Below are positions 27,886 through 37,821 of a stretch of 64,000 bases of DNA, piece after piece. The notes beneath the pieces were generated by a model. It made no database searches. It was not told the DNA's origin and saw only the letters and a list, made by a program, of their open reading frames with translations. The translations under genes and the position numbers were made by a program. The DNA comes from Paraburkholderia sp. BL10I2N1 (GTDB lineage: Bacteria; Pseudomonadota; Gammaproteobacteria; Burkholderiales; Burkholderiaceae), in assembly GCF_004361815.1 (NCBI RefSeq), contig NZ_SNWA01000001.1, positions 744,001 through 808,000 on the forward strand. Direction: 5' to 3'. The first letter of the stretch is position 1. Each line of letters starts with the position of its first letter.

Positions 27886-27893
27886 TGTATACA
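27886..27893. promoter_or_regulatory. Candidate GntR operator 2 (TGTATACA)
   Basis: The core sits in a perfect 12-bp palindrome GATGTATACATC. The centre-to-centre distance to the first site is 85 bp, about eight helical turns, so one regulator could bridge both by looping. Confidence 0.45.
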
Positions 27894-27896
27894 TCT

Positions 27897-28092
27897 TACG
27901 TGCACCCGAGTTCCCCGTCATACGTACGGCGCCCGCGACCACGCCCAATGCCGACGAAATCCCGCCGAAGAAGAGGGCAACCGATGCGCCATGCGGGCCG
28001 TAAATGTCGAACACTCCGGCCAGCGCCGCACCGATCGTCATGCCGACCATCCGCGACATGGTCATCAAGCCTGTGCCCCGTCCCCGAAGCAA
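27897..28092 (-). pseudogene. C-terminal remnant of an MFS transporter
   Basis: The minus-strand frame reads RGRGTGLMTMSRMVGMTIGA, then ALAGVFDIYGPHGAS and VALFFGGISSALGVVAG. These are the last two or three membrane helices and the R-G-x-G-T/A-G loop of a major-facilitator permease. Nothing upstream continues it. It may be what is left of an aromatic-acid transporter once linked to the van genes (inference). Confidence 0.6.
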
Positions 28093-28197
28093 AACTCATC
28101 GCAGGCTTTTGCAAAACCACATCAAAACACGCCTAAAGATTTTCAGATCACCACCGTTAACCCGTTCTGGCTCAGTCTCTCTTCGCGATCTGAATCC

Positions 28198-30267
28198 ATG
28201 ATGCCGAGCACATACAATTTCTGGCTGGTCCTCGTGTCGCTTGCAGTCGCCACGCTGGCATCCTATACGGCGCTCGATCTTGCCAGTCGCATTTCGCTTC
28301 TGACCGGCTCGCGCCTGCGGCACGCCTGGCTTGGAGGCGGCGCGACAGCCATGGGCGTCGGCATCTGGGCGATGCACTTTATCGGCATGCTGGCGTTCTC
28401 GCTGCCGATTTCGCTCGGCTATGACGCTGGCATTACCGGCTACTCGCTCGCCATCGCGATCGTCGTTTCGTACTTCGCGCTGCACATCACGGCACGTGCA
28501 GTACTGACACCCGTACGCCTCGTGAGCGGCGGGATCCTGATGGGCTTCGGGATCTCAGGCATGCATTACACGGGCATGGCCGCAATGCGGATGGAACCGG
28601 GCATCCAGTACGACCCGGTCCTGTTCGTCGCGTCGATCGGGATTGCGGTCGTCGCGTCGATCGCGGCGCTATGGATCACCCACACGTTGCGCGACATCTC
28701 GCAGCGCCGCCTGATGACCAAGCGGATCGGGGCCGCCACGGTGATGGGCATCGCCATCACTGGCATGCACTACACAGGCATGGGCGCGGCCGGATTCCTG
28801 CCCGGCTCGGTCTGCGGCGCGGCGAATGGCATCAGCGTCCAGTGGCTCGCGACGACCGTCGTCCTGCTTACGTTCACGATCCTGATCGGCACGCTGATGC
28901 TGTCACGCTTCGACGCGCGGACGACCTTTCTGGCGGGTTCGGTGGCGAACCTGAACGGCCAGATCATCCGCCTCGCGACCTTCGACACGCTGACCGACCT
29001 GCCCAACCGCCGCACCTTGACCGAGAAGATGGAACGTGCGATCCATGTGGCCCGGCAGACCGGAAACATGTTCGCCATCCTGTTCATGGATCTGGACGGC
29101 TTCAAGACGATCAACGATTCGCTCGGGCACCCGGTCGGCGACGAAGTTCTCAAGGCATTCGCGCGAAGACTGCAGCAATGCGTACGCGGCGGCGACACGG
29201 TCGCGCGGCTCGGCGGCGACGAGTTCGTGGTGCTGGCCGAAAACCTGACATCGGCGGAGGAGGCCGGGCAGATGGCGGAAGCTGTCCTCGACCGGATGCG
29301 CAAAGGTGTGTGGCGTGATAACCAGCCACTCCAGGTGATGCCGAGCATCGGCATTTCGGTTTTCCCGCAGGATGGCGAAACCGTCGATGCGTTGCTGAAG
29401 AACGCCGACGCCGCCATGTACGAAGCCAAACGCGGCGGACGCAGCACGTATCGCTTCTTCGAACCGGAAATGAACGCCGCCGCGAGCCGCACCTTGCAGA
29501 TCCAGCATGTACTGCATGAAGCGCTGGTCGCCGGCTATTTCTCGCTGCTCTTCCAGCCGAAGTTTCGTGGCAACAGTGGCGAGCTGGCCGGTGCTGAAGC
29601 GCTCATCAGGTTGAGCCATCCTGAGCTCGGCACGCTCGCACCGATTGACTTCATTCCGATCGCCGAGCGCTCCGGCCAGATCGTCCAGATCGGCTACTGG
29701 GTCGTGCGCGAAACATGCCGGCAGATCCAGCGCTGGAAGCACGACGGCCTGCCCTTGATGAAGGTGGCGATCAACCTGTCGCCGCGTCAATTGTCGCAAC
29801 CGGATCTCGTCACGTCGATGCTGGAGATCCTCAAGGAAGAGCAGGTTGCGTGCGAACAACTGATGTTCGAAATCACCGAATCGGTAGCAATGCAGGATGC
29901 GCCCAAAACGATCGAGATGATCGAGGCCTTCCACGAAAACGGTTTCGAAATCTCGATCGACGACTTCGGCACCGGCTATTCGAGCCTCGCCTATCTGCAA
30001 CGGTTTCGCGTCAAGCAACTGAAGATCGACCGCTTCTTCACGAATGGCCTCGATGAGAACGGTCACGAAGGCAGCGCCATCGTTTCCGCGATCATCGCGC
30101 TCGCACATTCGCTGGAAATGGACGTCGTTGCCGAAGGCGTCGAAACCACAACGCAACTCGACAAGCTCAAGGCACTCATGTGCGATGAGATGCAGGGCTA
30201 CCTGCTCGGGAAGCCGCTGACAGCCGACGCGTTCGGCGCATTCCTCCAGCAGCGGATGGTGGCTTGA
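28198..30267 (+). CDS. MHYT-GGDEF-EAL cyclic-di-GMP signalling protein
   Basis: 689 residues from ATG 28198; an in-frame extension upstream runs through the transporter remnant and is rejected. The N-terminal membrane sensor has the MHYT pattern three times (WAMHFIGM, SGMHYTGMAAM, TGMHYTGMGA), a proposed metal or gas sensor. The GGDEF domain (site at about residue 340) has an intact GGDEF motif and an RGGD inhibitory site five residues before it. The EAL domain (E at about 467, AEALIRL) keeps NLSPRQL, EITES, DDFGTGYSS, KID and VVAEGVET, so both cyclase and phosphodiesterase look able to work. Which dominates is not predictable. It could affect EPS output through c-di-GMP. Confidence 0.92.
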   Translation: MMPSTYNFWLVLVSLAVATLASYTALDLASRISLLTGSRLRHAWLGGGATAMGVGIWAMHFIGMLAFSLPISLGYDAGITGYSLAIAIVVSYFALHITARAVLTPVRLVSGGILMGFGISGMHYTGMAAMRMEPGIQYDPVLFVASIGIAVVASIAALWITHTLRDISQRRLMTKRIGAATVMGIAITGMHYTGMGAAGFLPGSVCGAANGISVQWLATTVVLLTFTILIGTLMLSRFDARTTFLAGSVANLNGQIIRLATFDTLTDLPNRRTLTEKMERAIHVARQTGNMFAILFMDLDGFKTINDSLGHPVGDEVLKAFARRLQQCVRGGDTVARLGGDEFVVLAENLTSAEEAGQMAEAVLDRMRKGVWRDNQPLQVMPSIGISVFPQDGETVDALLKNADAAMYEAKRGGRSTYRFFEPEMNAAASRTLQIQHVLHEALVAGYFSLLFQPKFRGNSGELAGAEALIRLSHPELGTLAPIDFIPIAERSGQIVQIGYWVVRETCRQIQRWKHDGLPLMKVAINLSPRQLSQPDLVTSMLEILKEEQVACEQLMFEITESVAMQDAPKTIEMIEAFHENGFEISIDDFGTGYSSLAYLQRFRVKQLKIDRFFTNGLDENGHEGSAIVSAIIALAHSLEMDVVAEGVETTTQLDKLKALMCDEMQGYLLGKPLTADAFGAFLQQRMVA

Positions 30268-30638
30268 GCGGATAACGGCGCTGGCCGGCGCGCCCTTTGG
30301 CGCATCCGCGAGAAACCGACAGGCCGGCGGACGACTGAAAACAGCGAACGCACGCTCGCCTGCTTCAGGAATGATCCTTGCGCAGCCGCGTACTGTCGCC
30401 TATAACTTCCGAAGATATTGTCTCCGTGGTCTGGCCCGCAGTCCTCTCGTCGGGCAGGTTTTTTTGCGTCGCCCAGCAAGCGTTAGCTATCTTCAACAAG
30501 ACGCCGTAGAAGCAGACTCGATGGTATGCGGCGTCCGACCCGCTCACCGGTCACGCAGTACTTCATCCACGCCGCGCATCGGTCGAGTGGTCGAATCGAA
30601 TCAGGCCGTTCAACGCAACCGACTCAAGCGAGGAAACC
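30268..30638. other. Gap between the GGDEF-EAL gene and mscS
   Basis: 371 bp with a terminator-like hairpin at 30434-30465 and presumably the mscS promoter. No gene is supported here. Confidence 0.5.
30434..30465 (+). terminator. Weak terminator-like hairpin
   Basis: GCCCG pairs with CGGGC across a 12-base loop, followed three bases later by seven T. The stem is short, so this is only a possible terminator for the MHYT-GGDEF-EAL gene. Confidence 0.3.
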
Positions 30639-31451
30639 GTGGATCTCGAAACCGTACGCACATTCATCATGACCCGGGGCGTCGACATCGGCACCAAGGT
30701 GCTCGGAGCCATCGTCCTGTGGATTGTCGGGCGCTGGATCATCGGCCTCATCACTGGCCTCCTGCGCAAGGTCCTGGCCCGCGGCGGGCGCGTCGATCCG
30801 ACACTCGCCCACTACCTCGGCTCGATTCTCGGCGGCTTGCTGAACCTGCTGCTCATCCTCGCGATACTGGAGGTGTTCGGCGTACAGACCACGTCGTTCG
30901 CCGCACTGCTCGCCGGCCTCGGCCTCGCAATCGGCACCGCATGGGGCGGGCTGCTCGCCCACTTCGCGGCAGGCATCTTCATGCAGGTCCTGCGGCCATT
31001 CAAGGTCGGCGACTTCGTGACTGCCGGCGGTGTGACGGGTACGGTGGAGGAACTCGGCCTGTTCGGCACAACGATCGTGACACCCGACAACGTGACGACC
31101 ATCGTCGGCAACAACAAGATCTTCTCCGATACGATCTCGAACTACAGCGCGTTGCCGGTGCGCCGCGTCGAGCTGACAGCGAAGATCGCCAACGGCGTCG
31201 ACCCGATCGATGCGGCGAACCGGCTGAAAGCGGCTGTCACAAAGATTCCGAATGTTGCGGAAACTCCGGCGCCGGATATCGAGGTGCTGTCGTTCACGCC
31301 GGAAGGGCCGCTGCTCTGCGTGCGCCCGTATGCGAGCAACAAGCACTACTGGCAGGTCTACTTCGACACCAATCGCGCGATTGTCGAAACCTTCAGGGAA
31401 GCCGGCTATCCGACGCCAGAGACACCGCTCGTGCGCCGCGCGGCTGGCTAG
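30639..31451 (+). CDS. Small-conductance mechanosensitive channel (MscS family)
   Basis: 270 residues from a GTG start with GAGG six bases upstream. Three N-terminal membrane helices end in the pore helix (SFAALLAGLGLAIGTAWGGLL), rich in Gly/Ala as in MscS TM3. The beta domain follows with RPFKVGDFVTAGGVTGTVEE and VGNNKIFSDTISNYS. The channel opens on membrane tension to release solutes after osmotic downshock. The size is near that of E. coli MscS (286). It is a single gene, closed by a strong bidirectional terminator. Confidence 0.92.
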   Translation: MDLETVRTFIMTRGVDIGTKVLGAIVLWIVGRWIIGLITGLLRKVLARGGRVDPTLAHYLGSILGGLLNLLLILAILEVFGVQTTSFAALLAGLGLAIGTAWGGLLAHFAAGIFMQVLRPFKVGDFVTAGGVTGTVEELGLFGTTIVTPDNVTTIVGNNKIFSDTISNYSALPVRRVELTAKIANGVDPIDAANRLKAAVTKIPNVAETPAPDIEVLSFTPEGPLLCVRPYASNKHYWQVYFDTNRAIVETFREAGYPTPETPLVRRAAG

Positions 31452-31501
31452 GCGGACTCAGGCTGCGTTGGGATCGAATTCAGGCTGAACATCCAAAACG
31501 A

Positions 31502-31536
31502 AAAACGGCGCCGCGAGATAGTCGCGACGCCGTTTT
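31502..31536. terminator. Bidirectional terminator between mscS and dedA
   Basis: The arms AAAACGGCGCCGCGA and TCGCGACGCCGTTTT pair with one mismatch across a 5-base loop (GATAG). A- and T-rich ends allow termination in both directions, which fits two convergent genes. Confidence 0.85.
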
Positions 31537-31572
31537 CTTTTGGCATCAAACCCTGGCCAGCGAGTACGTGCG

Positions 31573-32259
31573 TTACTGGTTGTTCGGCTTGCGCGCCGTC
31601 TCCTCAGGCGTCCCCTTGCGCATCATTTTCCACAAGGCGCCAAATACCACCGGCACGATTGCCGCGCCGATGCCGACCAGCACAATCACATTCAGGTATT
31701 GACGGATGAACGGAATGTTGCCGAAGAAGTAGCCGAGCAGCACGAGCAGCAGCACCCAGAACAGCGCACCGAAGACGTTGAAGAACTGGAAGCGCTTCAG
31801 GGTCATCTGCGACGCCCCTGCAACGAAAGGCGCGAACGTCCGCACGACCGGAATGAAACGCGCGAGCACGATGGTCTTGCCGCCGTGCCTCTCGTAGAAG
31901 TTATGGGTCTTCTGCAGCGCCGTGCGGTCGAGAAACCGTTCCAGCACGGGTATGTGCGTGTTAAACACCTTCGGTCCGATCATCCTGCCGATCATGTAGT
32001 TGACCGTGTTGCCGGTCACCGCTGCGAGGAACAGCAGCACGATCAGGAGTGGCAGGCTCATTTCGCCGGTCGCACAGAACGCGCCGCCGATAAAGAGCAG
32101 CGAATCGCCCGGCAGAAACGGCATGATGACGAGCCCGGTCTCGGCGAATACGATCAGGAACAGCACCGCGTACACCCAGGCGCCGTACTGATGGATGAAG
32201 ACTCCGAGAAACGTGTCTATGTGCAAGACAAGATTGGCAAACTGCAGCAGGGTATCCAA
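31573..32259 (-). CDS. DedA-family membrane protein
   Basis: 228 residues; the start is a TTG (reading MDTLLQFANLV) with AAGGGA upstream. Several membrane segments carry the DedA signatures FAETGLVIMPFLPGDSLLF, GNTVNYMIGR, FYERHGGKTIVLARFIPVVR and TFAPFVAGASQM. Members of this SNARE-associated family act as lipid-carrier flippases or recyclers (undecaprenyl phosphate, phospholipids) and affect membrane potential and polymyxin resistance. It is convergent with mscS and divergent from mutL. Confidence 0.9.
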   Translation of the reverse strand: MDTLLQFANLVLHIDTFLGVFIHQYGAWVYAVLFLIVFAETGLVIMPFLPGDSLLFIGGAFCATGEMSLPLLIVLLFLAAVTGNTVNYMIGRMIGPKVFNTHIPVLERFLDRTALQKTHNFYERHGGKTIVLARFIPVVRTFAPFVAGASQMTLKRFQFFNVFGALFWVLLLVLLGYFFGNIPFIRQYLNVIVLVGIGAAIVPVVFGALWKMMRKGTPEETARKPNNQ

Positions 32260-32448
32260 GTGCGTCCCTTATAAGCGTATTGGGTATCTGGCCGGCTTCG
32301 GCCTCGTTAAGCTGGAAATTGACCGCGCCATGATACCGAAAGTGCCCCTTAAAGATAAAAAAGTTCGGCGTGCGCGGCCACACGCGTAGTCAAGCGAGCC
32401 GAATCTGGCCGAACCAGGCAAAGTGCGGCGAATCGCTATAATTTCGCC

Positions 32449-34470
32449 ATGTCCGATTTTTCCGAAAAGCCTGCCGACGCGGCCATGCCCCCCGCGAGCC
32501 CTGCAAACGGCTCCAGGTTCGAGGCTCCGGCCGCCGCCGGCCCGCGTCCGCTGCGCGCGATCCAGCCCCTGCCCGACCAGTTGATCAGCCAGATCGCCGC
32601 TGGCGAAGTGGTCGAGCGGCCGGCATCGGTGGTGAAAGAACTGCTGGAGAACGCGCTCGACGCCGGCGCGACGACACTGCGTATTGTGCTCGACGAAGGC
32701 GGCGTCAAACGCATCTCGATCACGGACGACGGCTGCGGCATCCCCGAGAACGAACTCCCGCTCGCGCTGCTGCGCCACGCGACCAGCAAGATCCGCTCGC
32801 TCGCCGAACTCGAGGCGGTCGCGACGCTCGGGTTTCGCGGCGAAGCGCTGGCATCGATTGCATCGGTAGCGGAGATGTACATCACGAGCCGCACGGCGAG
32901 CGCGGCGCACGCGGTGCGCATCGATGCGCAGACCGGCGTGCTCTCCCCCGCGGCCGGCACGCAGGGCACGACGATCGAAGTGCGCGAGCTGTACTTCAAC
33001 ACGCCCGCGCGGCGCAAATTCCTGAAGAGCGAGCAGACCGAACTCGGACATTGCCTCGAGATGATCCGCCGTTCAGCGCTCGCGCGGCCCGACGTGGCGA
33101 TGTCGGTGCTGCATAACGGGCGCGCGGTCGAGCACTGGAACGCGACCGATCCGGCGACGCGCGTCGCGAAGATCCTCGGCGAAACCTTTGCGACTGCACA
33201 CCTGCCGCTCGACGAATCCGCCGGGCCGCTGGCGGTCTACGGCTGCGCGGGTCTGCCGACGGCGAGTCGAGGTCGCGCGGACCAGCAGTATTTCTTCGTC
33301 AATGGACGCTTCGTGCGCGACAAGCTGCTCACGCACGCGGTGCGCGCCGCCTACGAAGACGTGCTGCACGGCGACCGCTACCCGTCTTACGTGCTGTTCC
33401 TCGACCTGCCTCCTGAAGGCGTCGACGTCAACGTGCATCCGTCGAAAATCGAAGTGCGGTTCCGCGATTCGCGTTCGATCCACCAGTTCGTGTTTCACGC
33501 GGTACAACGCGCGCTGGCGCGACACGCGGGCGCCTCGCCCGAAACCACGGCGGGCGGTCACGCGGCGCATGTCGAACCAGTGACACCTGCTTCGTTCGGC
33601 TCGACGCCGCTCGGCGGTGGCATTCAGGCCCAGGCGGGCAATACATGGCTGCGCCAGGCGCGCATGACCCAGGGCACGCTGCCGGTCGCGCAGCCGCTTG
33701 CGCTCTACGACGCGCTGTTCGGCCGCAAGGACACGGGCGCGGGCACGCCGCAGGGCGCCACAACGATGCTCGAAGCACGCGACAGCGCCGCGGAAGGCGA
33801 GGGCATGTCGCCCTTCACCGCATCGCCGTCTGCGTTCCCAGGGAGCTTTACACCTGCGGCGTCACCCTCGTTCGATGCCGCCGACGAACAGCCGCTCGGC
33901 TTCGCGCTCGGCCAGATTCACGGAATCTACGTGCTTGCGCAGAATGCGCACGGTCTTGTGATCGTCGATATGCACGCCGCACACGAACGCATCCTTTACG
34001 AGCAGTTCAAGAACGCGCTGGCCGACCGCACGATCGCCGTGCAGCCGCTGCTGATTCCAGTGTCGATGCACGCGGACCCGATCGAGATCGGCACGGTCGA
34101 AGAGGAGCGGGACACGCTCGACGCGCTCGGCTTCGACCTCGCGGTGCTGTCGCCAAACACGCTCGCGATCCGCGCGGTGCCTGCCCTTCTTAAAGATGCC
34201 GACCTGCAGGCGCTCGCCCGCGCCGTGCTCGCCGACCTGCATGCGTTCGGCGGCTCGCGCGTGCTGACCGAACGTCAGCACGAACTGCTCGGCACACTGG
34301 CGTGTCACCACGCGGTGCGTGCAAACCGGCGTCTGACGCTCGACGAAATGAACGCCCTGCTGCGCCAGATGGAAGCAACCGAACGCGCCGACCAGTGCAA
34401 TCACGGACGTCCGACGTGGTATCAGCTCACCCTCCCCGATCTCGATCGCCTTTTCATGCGCGGCCAATGA
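32449..34470 (+). CDS. mutL: DNA mismatch repair protein MutL
   Basis: 673 residues. The GHKL ATPase half has QLISQIAAGEVVERPASVVK, ELLENALDAGA, DDGCGIPENEL and GFRGEALASIASV; a ~35-residue leader rich in Ala/Pro precedes it. A variable Gly/Ala/Pro linker (about 365-470) leads to the dimerisation domain with DMHAAHERILYE, the endonuclease metal motif with Met in place of the usual Gln, so this MutL probably nicks DNA. It couples MutS mismatch recognition to strand removal. miaA follows directly, as in many proteobacteria. Confidence 0.95.
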   Translation: MSDFSEKPADAAMPPASPANGSRFEAPAAAGPRPLRAIQPLPDQLISQIAAGEVVERPASVVKELLENALDAGATTLRIVLDEGGVKRISITDDGCGIPENELPLALLRHATSKIRSLAELEAVATLGFRGEALASIASVAEMYITSRTASAAHAVRIDAQTGVLSPAAGTQGTTIEVRELYFNTPARRKFLKSEQTELGHCLEMIRRSALARPDVAMSVLHNGRAVEHWNATDPATRVAKILGETFATAHLPLDESAGPLAVYGCAGLPTASRGRADQQYFFVNGRFVRDKLLTHAVRAAYEDVLHGDRYPSYVLFLDLPPEGVDVNVHPSKIEVRFRDSRSIHQFVFHAVQRALARHAGASPETTAGGHAAHVEPVTPASFGSTPLGGGIQAQAGNTWLRQARMTQGTLPVAQPLALYDALFGRKDTGAGTPQGATTMLEARDSAAEGEGMSPFTASPSAFPGSFTPAASPSFDAADEQPLGFALGQIHGIYVLAQNAHGLVIVDMHAAHERILYEQFKNALADRTIAVQPLLIPVSMHADPIEIGTVEEERDTLDALGFDLAVLSPNTLAIRAVPALLKDADLQALARAVLADLHAFGGSRVLTERQHELLGTLACHHAVRANRRLTLDEMNALLRQMEATERADQCNHGRPTWYQLTLPDLDRLFMRGQ

Positions 34471-34516
34471 ACGCGCGATTTAGCGTGTGCATCTCGCCCG
34501 CGTGGGTTCGACTCTC

Positions 34517-35476
34517 ATGACAGCGTCGCACGTCACGCCGGTCGCCTGCCTGCTCGGCCCGACTGCTTCCGGCAAGACCGCCGCTGCGCTCGCCTTCGCC
34601 GCGCGGCGGCCGGTCGAGATCATCAGCGTCGATTCGGCGCTGGTGTATCGCGAGATGGACATCGGCACGGCCAAACCGACTGCCGAAGAGCGTGCGCTTG
34701 CGCCTCATCACCTGATCGACATCGTCGACCCGCTCGATGCCTACTCTGCGGCCGATTTTCGTGCCGATGCGTTGAGGCTGGTCGGCGAGATCGTGGCTCG
34801 TGGACGCGTGCCGTTGCTGGTCGGCGGCACGATGCTTTACTACAAGGCGCTCAAGCAGGGTTTGAACGATCTGCCGGCGGCCGATCCGGAGGTCCGCGCG
34901 ATGCTCGACGCCGATGCGGTTCGCGACGGCTGGCCCGCATTGCATGCCCGGCTTGCCGCAGCCGATCCGGTGACAGCCGCCCGGCTCGCGCCCAACGATT
35001 CGCAGCGTATCCAGCGCGCACTCGAAGTGTTCATGCTGACTGGCCAACCGATGTCGGCGTTGCTGGCAGCGCCCGCCCGCATCGATGCAGCGAGCGAGCC
35101 GTGGCGGTTCACGCCAGTCGCGCTGGAGCCGTCCGATCGCAGCGTGTTGCACGAACGGATCGCAAAGCGCTTCGACGCGATGCTCGAGAATGGCTTGATC
35201 GATGAAGTCAGGCGGCTACGCGCGCGCGGCGATCTGCATCCCGGACTGCCTTCGATGCGATGCGTCGGCTATCGGCAGGCCTGGGAATACCTCGACGGCG
35301 CCATCGACCACGCCACGATGCGCGACAAAGGTGTGTTCGCCACGCGCCAGTTATGCAAACGCCAGCTGACATGGCTGCGGGCGATGCCGGAGCGGATCGT
35401 GGTCGATTGTTGTGCGGACAACGCGACGGAACAGGCGCTCCAGGCCATCGAAAACGTGGTCGGCGAGTCTGCATGA
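34517..35476 (+). CDS. miaA: tRNA dimethylallyltransferase
   Basis: 319 residues from ATG 34517; a GTG ten codons upstream is less likely. The P-loop is [14 protein letters not shown], followed by [31 protein letters not shown] and [26 protein letters not shown] is near the C-terminus. It adds a dimethylallyl group to A37 of tRNAs that read U-starting codons. It lies 46 bp after mutL on the same strand and ends at a strong terminator. Confidence 0.95.
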   Translation: MTASHVTPVACLLGPTASGKTAAALAFAARRPVEIISVDSALVYREMDIGTAKPTAEERALAPHHLIDIVDPLDAYSAADFRADALRLVGEIVARGRVPLLVGGTMLYYKALKQGLNDLPAADPEVRAMLDADAVRDGWPALHARLAAADPVTAARLAPNDSQRIQRALEVFMLTGQPMSALLAAPARIDAASEPWRFTPVALEPSDRSVLHERIAKRFDAMLENGLIDEVRRLRARGDLHPGLPSMRCVGYRQAWEYLDGAIDHATMRDKGVFATRQLCKRQLTWLRAMPERIVVDCCADNATEQALQAIENVVGESA

Positions 35477-35510
35477 CACTCTCGTGCAGGCAGCACGACG
35501 AACGCGCATT

Positions 35511-35545
35511 AAAAAAGCCGTCTGACTTGCGTCAGACGGCTTTTT
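35511..35545. terminator. Bidirectional terminator between miaA and purM
   Basis: A perfect stem (AAAAAGCCGTCTGAC with GTCAGACGGCTTTTT) around a 4-base loop TTGC, with A- and T-runs on both sides. It fits the convergent miaA and purM genes. Confidence 0.9.
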
Positions 35546-35580
35546 AACAACCTTGCCGGCAAAAACCGGGAGCGCAGCGA

Positions 35581-36636
35581 TCAGACCACGACAGTCTGCG
35601 CTTCGCCTTCCCTGCTTTGGCGCACGGTGCCGATCTTCCAGACCTGCTCGCCGGCTGCGGACAACAGCGCGATCGCCTGATCAGCATCGGCCGCGGACAC
35701 GATCACTGCCATGCCGATCCCGCAGTTGAACACGCGGTGCATCTCGGCATCGGCCACGCCGCCATGCTTCTGCAGCCAGGAGAAGAGCGGCGGCAACGGC
35801 CACGCGCTTTGATCCAGTTCAGCTGTCAGGCCGTCCTTCAGCACGCGCGGAATGTTCTCGACCAGGCCGCCGCCGGTGATATGCGCCATGCCCTTCACGG
35901 CAATCGTCTGCATCAGCGAAAGCAGCGGCTGCACGTAGATATGCGTCGGCGCCATTAGCGCATCGGCGAGCGAGCGCCCGTCGAAATCCGCCGACAGGTC
36001 CGGATGTGCACGCTCGATAATCTTGCGCACAAGCGAAAAACCGTTCGAATGAATCCCGCTCGACGCGAGACCCAGCACCACGTCGCCCGGAGCGATCGTG
36101 CTGCCGTCGATGATCTTGCTCTTTTCGACCGCGCCGACCGCAAAACCGGCCAGATCGTACTCGCCATCCGGGTACATGCCCGGCATTTCCGCGGTTTCGC
36201 CGCCGATCAGCGCGCAACCGGCCAGTTCGCAGCCCTGCGCGATGCCCTTCACGACGGTCGCCGCCGTGCCCACGTCCAGCTTGCCGCAGGCGAAGTAATC
36301 GAGGAAGAACAGCGGCTCGGCGCCCTGCACGAGGATGTCGTTGACGCTCATCGCGACCAGATCCTGGCCGACGGTGTCGTGCCGGTTCAGTTGGAAGGCG
36401 AGCTTCAGCTTCGTGCCGACGCCGTCGGTGCCCGAAACCAGCACCGGCTCGCGGTACTTCTTCGGCACTTCGAAGAGCGCGCCGAAACCACCGATGCCGC
36501 CCAGCACGCCGTCGCGCAAGGTCTTTTTGGCAAAGGGCTTGATCGCGTCGACGAGGGCGTCGCCCGCGTCGATGTCCACGCCGGCGTCGCGATACGACAG
36601 GCCTTGGGCGTCAGGGGCGGATTTCGGTTGATTCAT
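35581..36636 (-). CDS. purM: Phosphoribosylformylglycinamidine cyclo-ligase
   Basis: 351 residues. Typical AIR synthetase stretches are [66 protein letters not shown] and [16 protein letters not shown]. It makes aminoimidazole ribonucleotide from FGAM and ATP in purine synthesis. It is read toward miaA and away from the PerM-type permease gene; the 90-bp gap upstream should hold both promoters. Confidence 0.96.
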   Translation of the reverse strand: MNQPKSAPDAQGLSYRDAGVDIDAGDALVDAIKPFAKKTLRDGVLGGIGGFGALFEVPKKYREPVLVSGTDGVGTKLKLAFQLNRHDTVGQDLVAMSVNDILVQGAEPLFFLDYFACGKLDVGTAATVVKGIAQGCELAGCALIGGETAEMPGMYPDGEYDLAGFAVGAVEKSKIIDGSTIAPGDVVLGLASSGIHSNGFSLVRKIIERAHPDLSADFDGRSLADALMAPTHIYVQPLLSLMQTIAVKGMAHITGGGLVENIPRVLKDGLTAELDQSAWPLPPLFSWLQKHGGVADAEMHRVFNCGIGMAVIVSAADADQAIALLSAAGEQVWKIGTVRQSREGEAQTVVV

Positions 36637-36729
36637 GGGGAAGAGCGAGAAGGTCGGTAAAATGCGATTTTACCCGATGCCGGCCCGTTGGCTGGAATTC
36701 GCCAGCCCCGACCACCAGGGAAACACACT

Positions 36730-37803
36730 TTGCAGCAGAATTCGCCCATTCTCACGCCCTACCAGCGTCAGGCCTTCATCTGGGTCGCCATCGCGCTCGG
36801 TCTGGGCATCCTGTTGTGGCTGCTAAGCCCGGTCCTCACGCCGTTCCTGCTCGGCGCGATCCTCGCATACATCCTGCATCCGGGCGTCGCGTGGCTGGTG
36901 CGCCGGCGGGTGCCGCGCGGGCTTGCCGCGCTGCTGATGATGCTGATGTTCGCGCTGCTGCTCACCGTCTTCGTGCTGCTCGTGCTGATCGTCGTGCAGA
37001 AGGAAGGTCCGCAGTTAAAGCAACAGGTGCCCGCGTTCTTCGCGCACATTCATGACCTGCTGCAGCCGAAACTCACTGCGTTCGGCGTCACCGATGCGCT
37101 CGATTTCGCGAGCCTGCGCGACATGGTCATGGCGCGCATCGAAGGCAGCGCACAGACCGTCGCGCTCTATGCATGGACCTCGATCCGCACCAGCGGCAAC
37201 GTAATGATCACGATCATTGGCAACGTCGTGATGGTGCCGCTCGTGCTGTTCTATCTGCTGTACGACTGGAACGCGATGCTCGCGCGTGTGCAAATTTTCG
37301 TGCCGCGCCGTCTGCTCGACAAGACCACGCAACTCGCCGTCGACATGGACCGCATGCTGTCGCAGTACCTGCGCGGCCAGTTGCTGGTGATGGCGGTGCT
37401 CGCCATCTACTACGCGGCCGCGCTCTTCATTGCGGGCTTCGAGATTGCGCTGCCGGTGGGCATCTTCACGGGCCTCGCGGTGTTCATTCCGTACATCGGC
37501 TACGCAACAGGGCTTGTCCTTGCGCTCCTCGCCGCTGCGCTGCAATTCGGCGACTGGTACGGCTTCGGCGCGGTCGCGGTGGTGTATGGCGTCGGGCAGA
37601 TTCTCGAAGGATTCTTCCTGACGCCGCGGCTCGTCGGCGAGCGCATCGGCATGCATCCGCTTGCGGTCATCTTCGCGCTGCTCGCGTTCGGCCAGCTGTT
37701 TGGCTTTTTCGGCGTGCTGCTTGCGCTGCCCGTCAGCGCCATCCTTTCGGTCGCGCTGCGCGAAATGCGCGCCGGCTATCTGGCCAGCGCGCTTTACAAG
37801 TAA
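36730..37803 (+). CDS. AI-2E family transporter (PerM-like)
   Basis: 357 residues from TTG 36730 (reading LQQNSPILTPYQRQAF, AGGGAA nine bases upstream); a TTG at 36688 would add 14. About eight membrane helices are present, with the family hallmarks YILHPGVAWLVRRR, VMVPLVLFYLLYDW, IPYIGYATGLVLAL and LVGERIGMHPLAVIFALLAF. Members are permeases of uncertain cargo (AI-2 export, Na+/H+ exchange). It lies just before hda in the same direction, an arrangement that recurs with purM in this group. Confidence 0.9.
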   Translation: MQQNSPILTPYQRQAFIWVAIALGLGILLWLLSPVLTPFLLGAILAYILHPGVAWLVRRRVPRGLAALLMMLMFALLLTVFVLLVLIVVQKEGPQLKQQVPAFFAHIHDLLQPKLTAFGVTDALDFASLRDMVMARIEGSAQTVALYAWTSIRTSGNVMITIIGNVVMVPLVLFYLLYDWNAMLARVQIFVPRRLLDKTTQLAVDMDRMLSQYLRGQLLVMAVLAIYYAAALFIAGFEIALPVGIFTGLAVFIPYIGYATGLVLALLAAALQFGDWYGFGAVAVVYGVGQILEGFFLTPRLVGERIGMHPLAVIFALLAFGQLFGFFGVLLALPVSAILSVALREMRAGYLASALYK

Positions 37804-37821
37804 CTGATTCCGGCTTCTATT

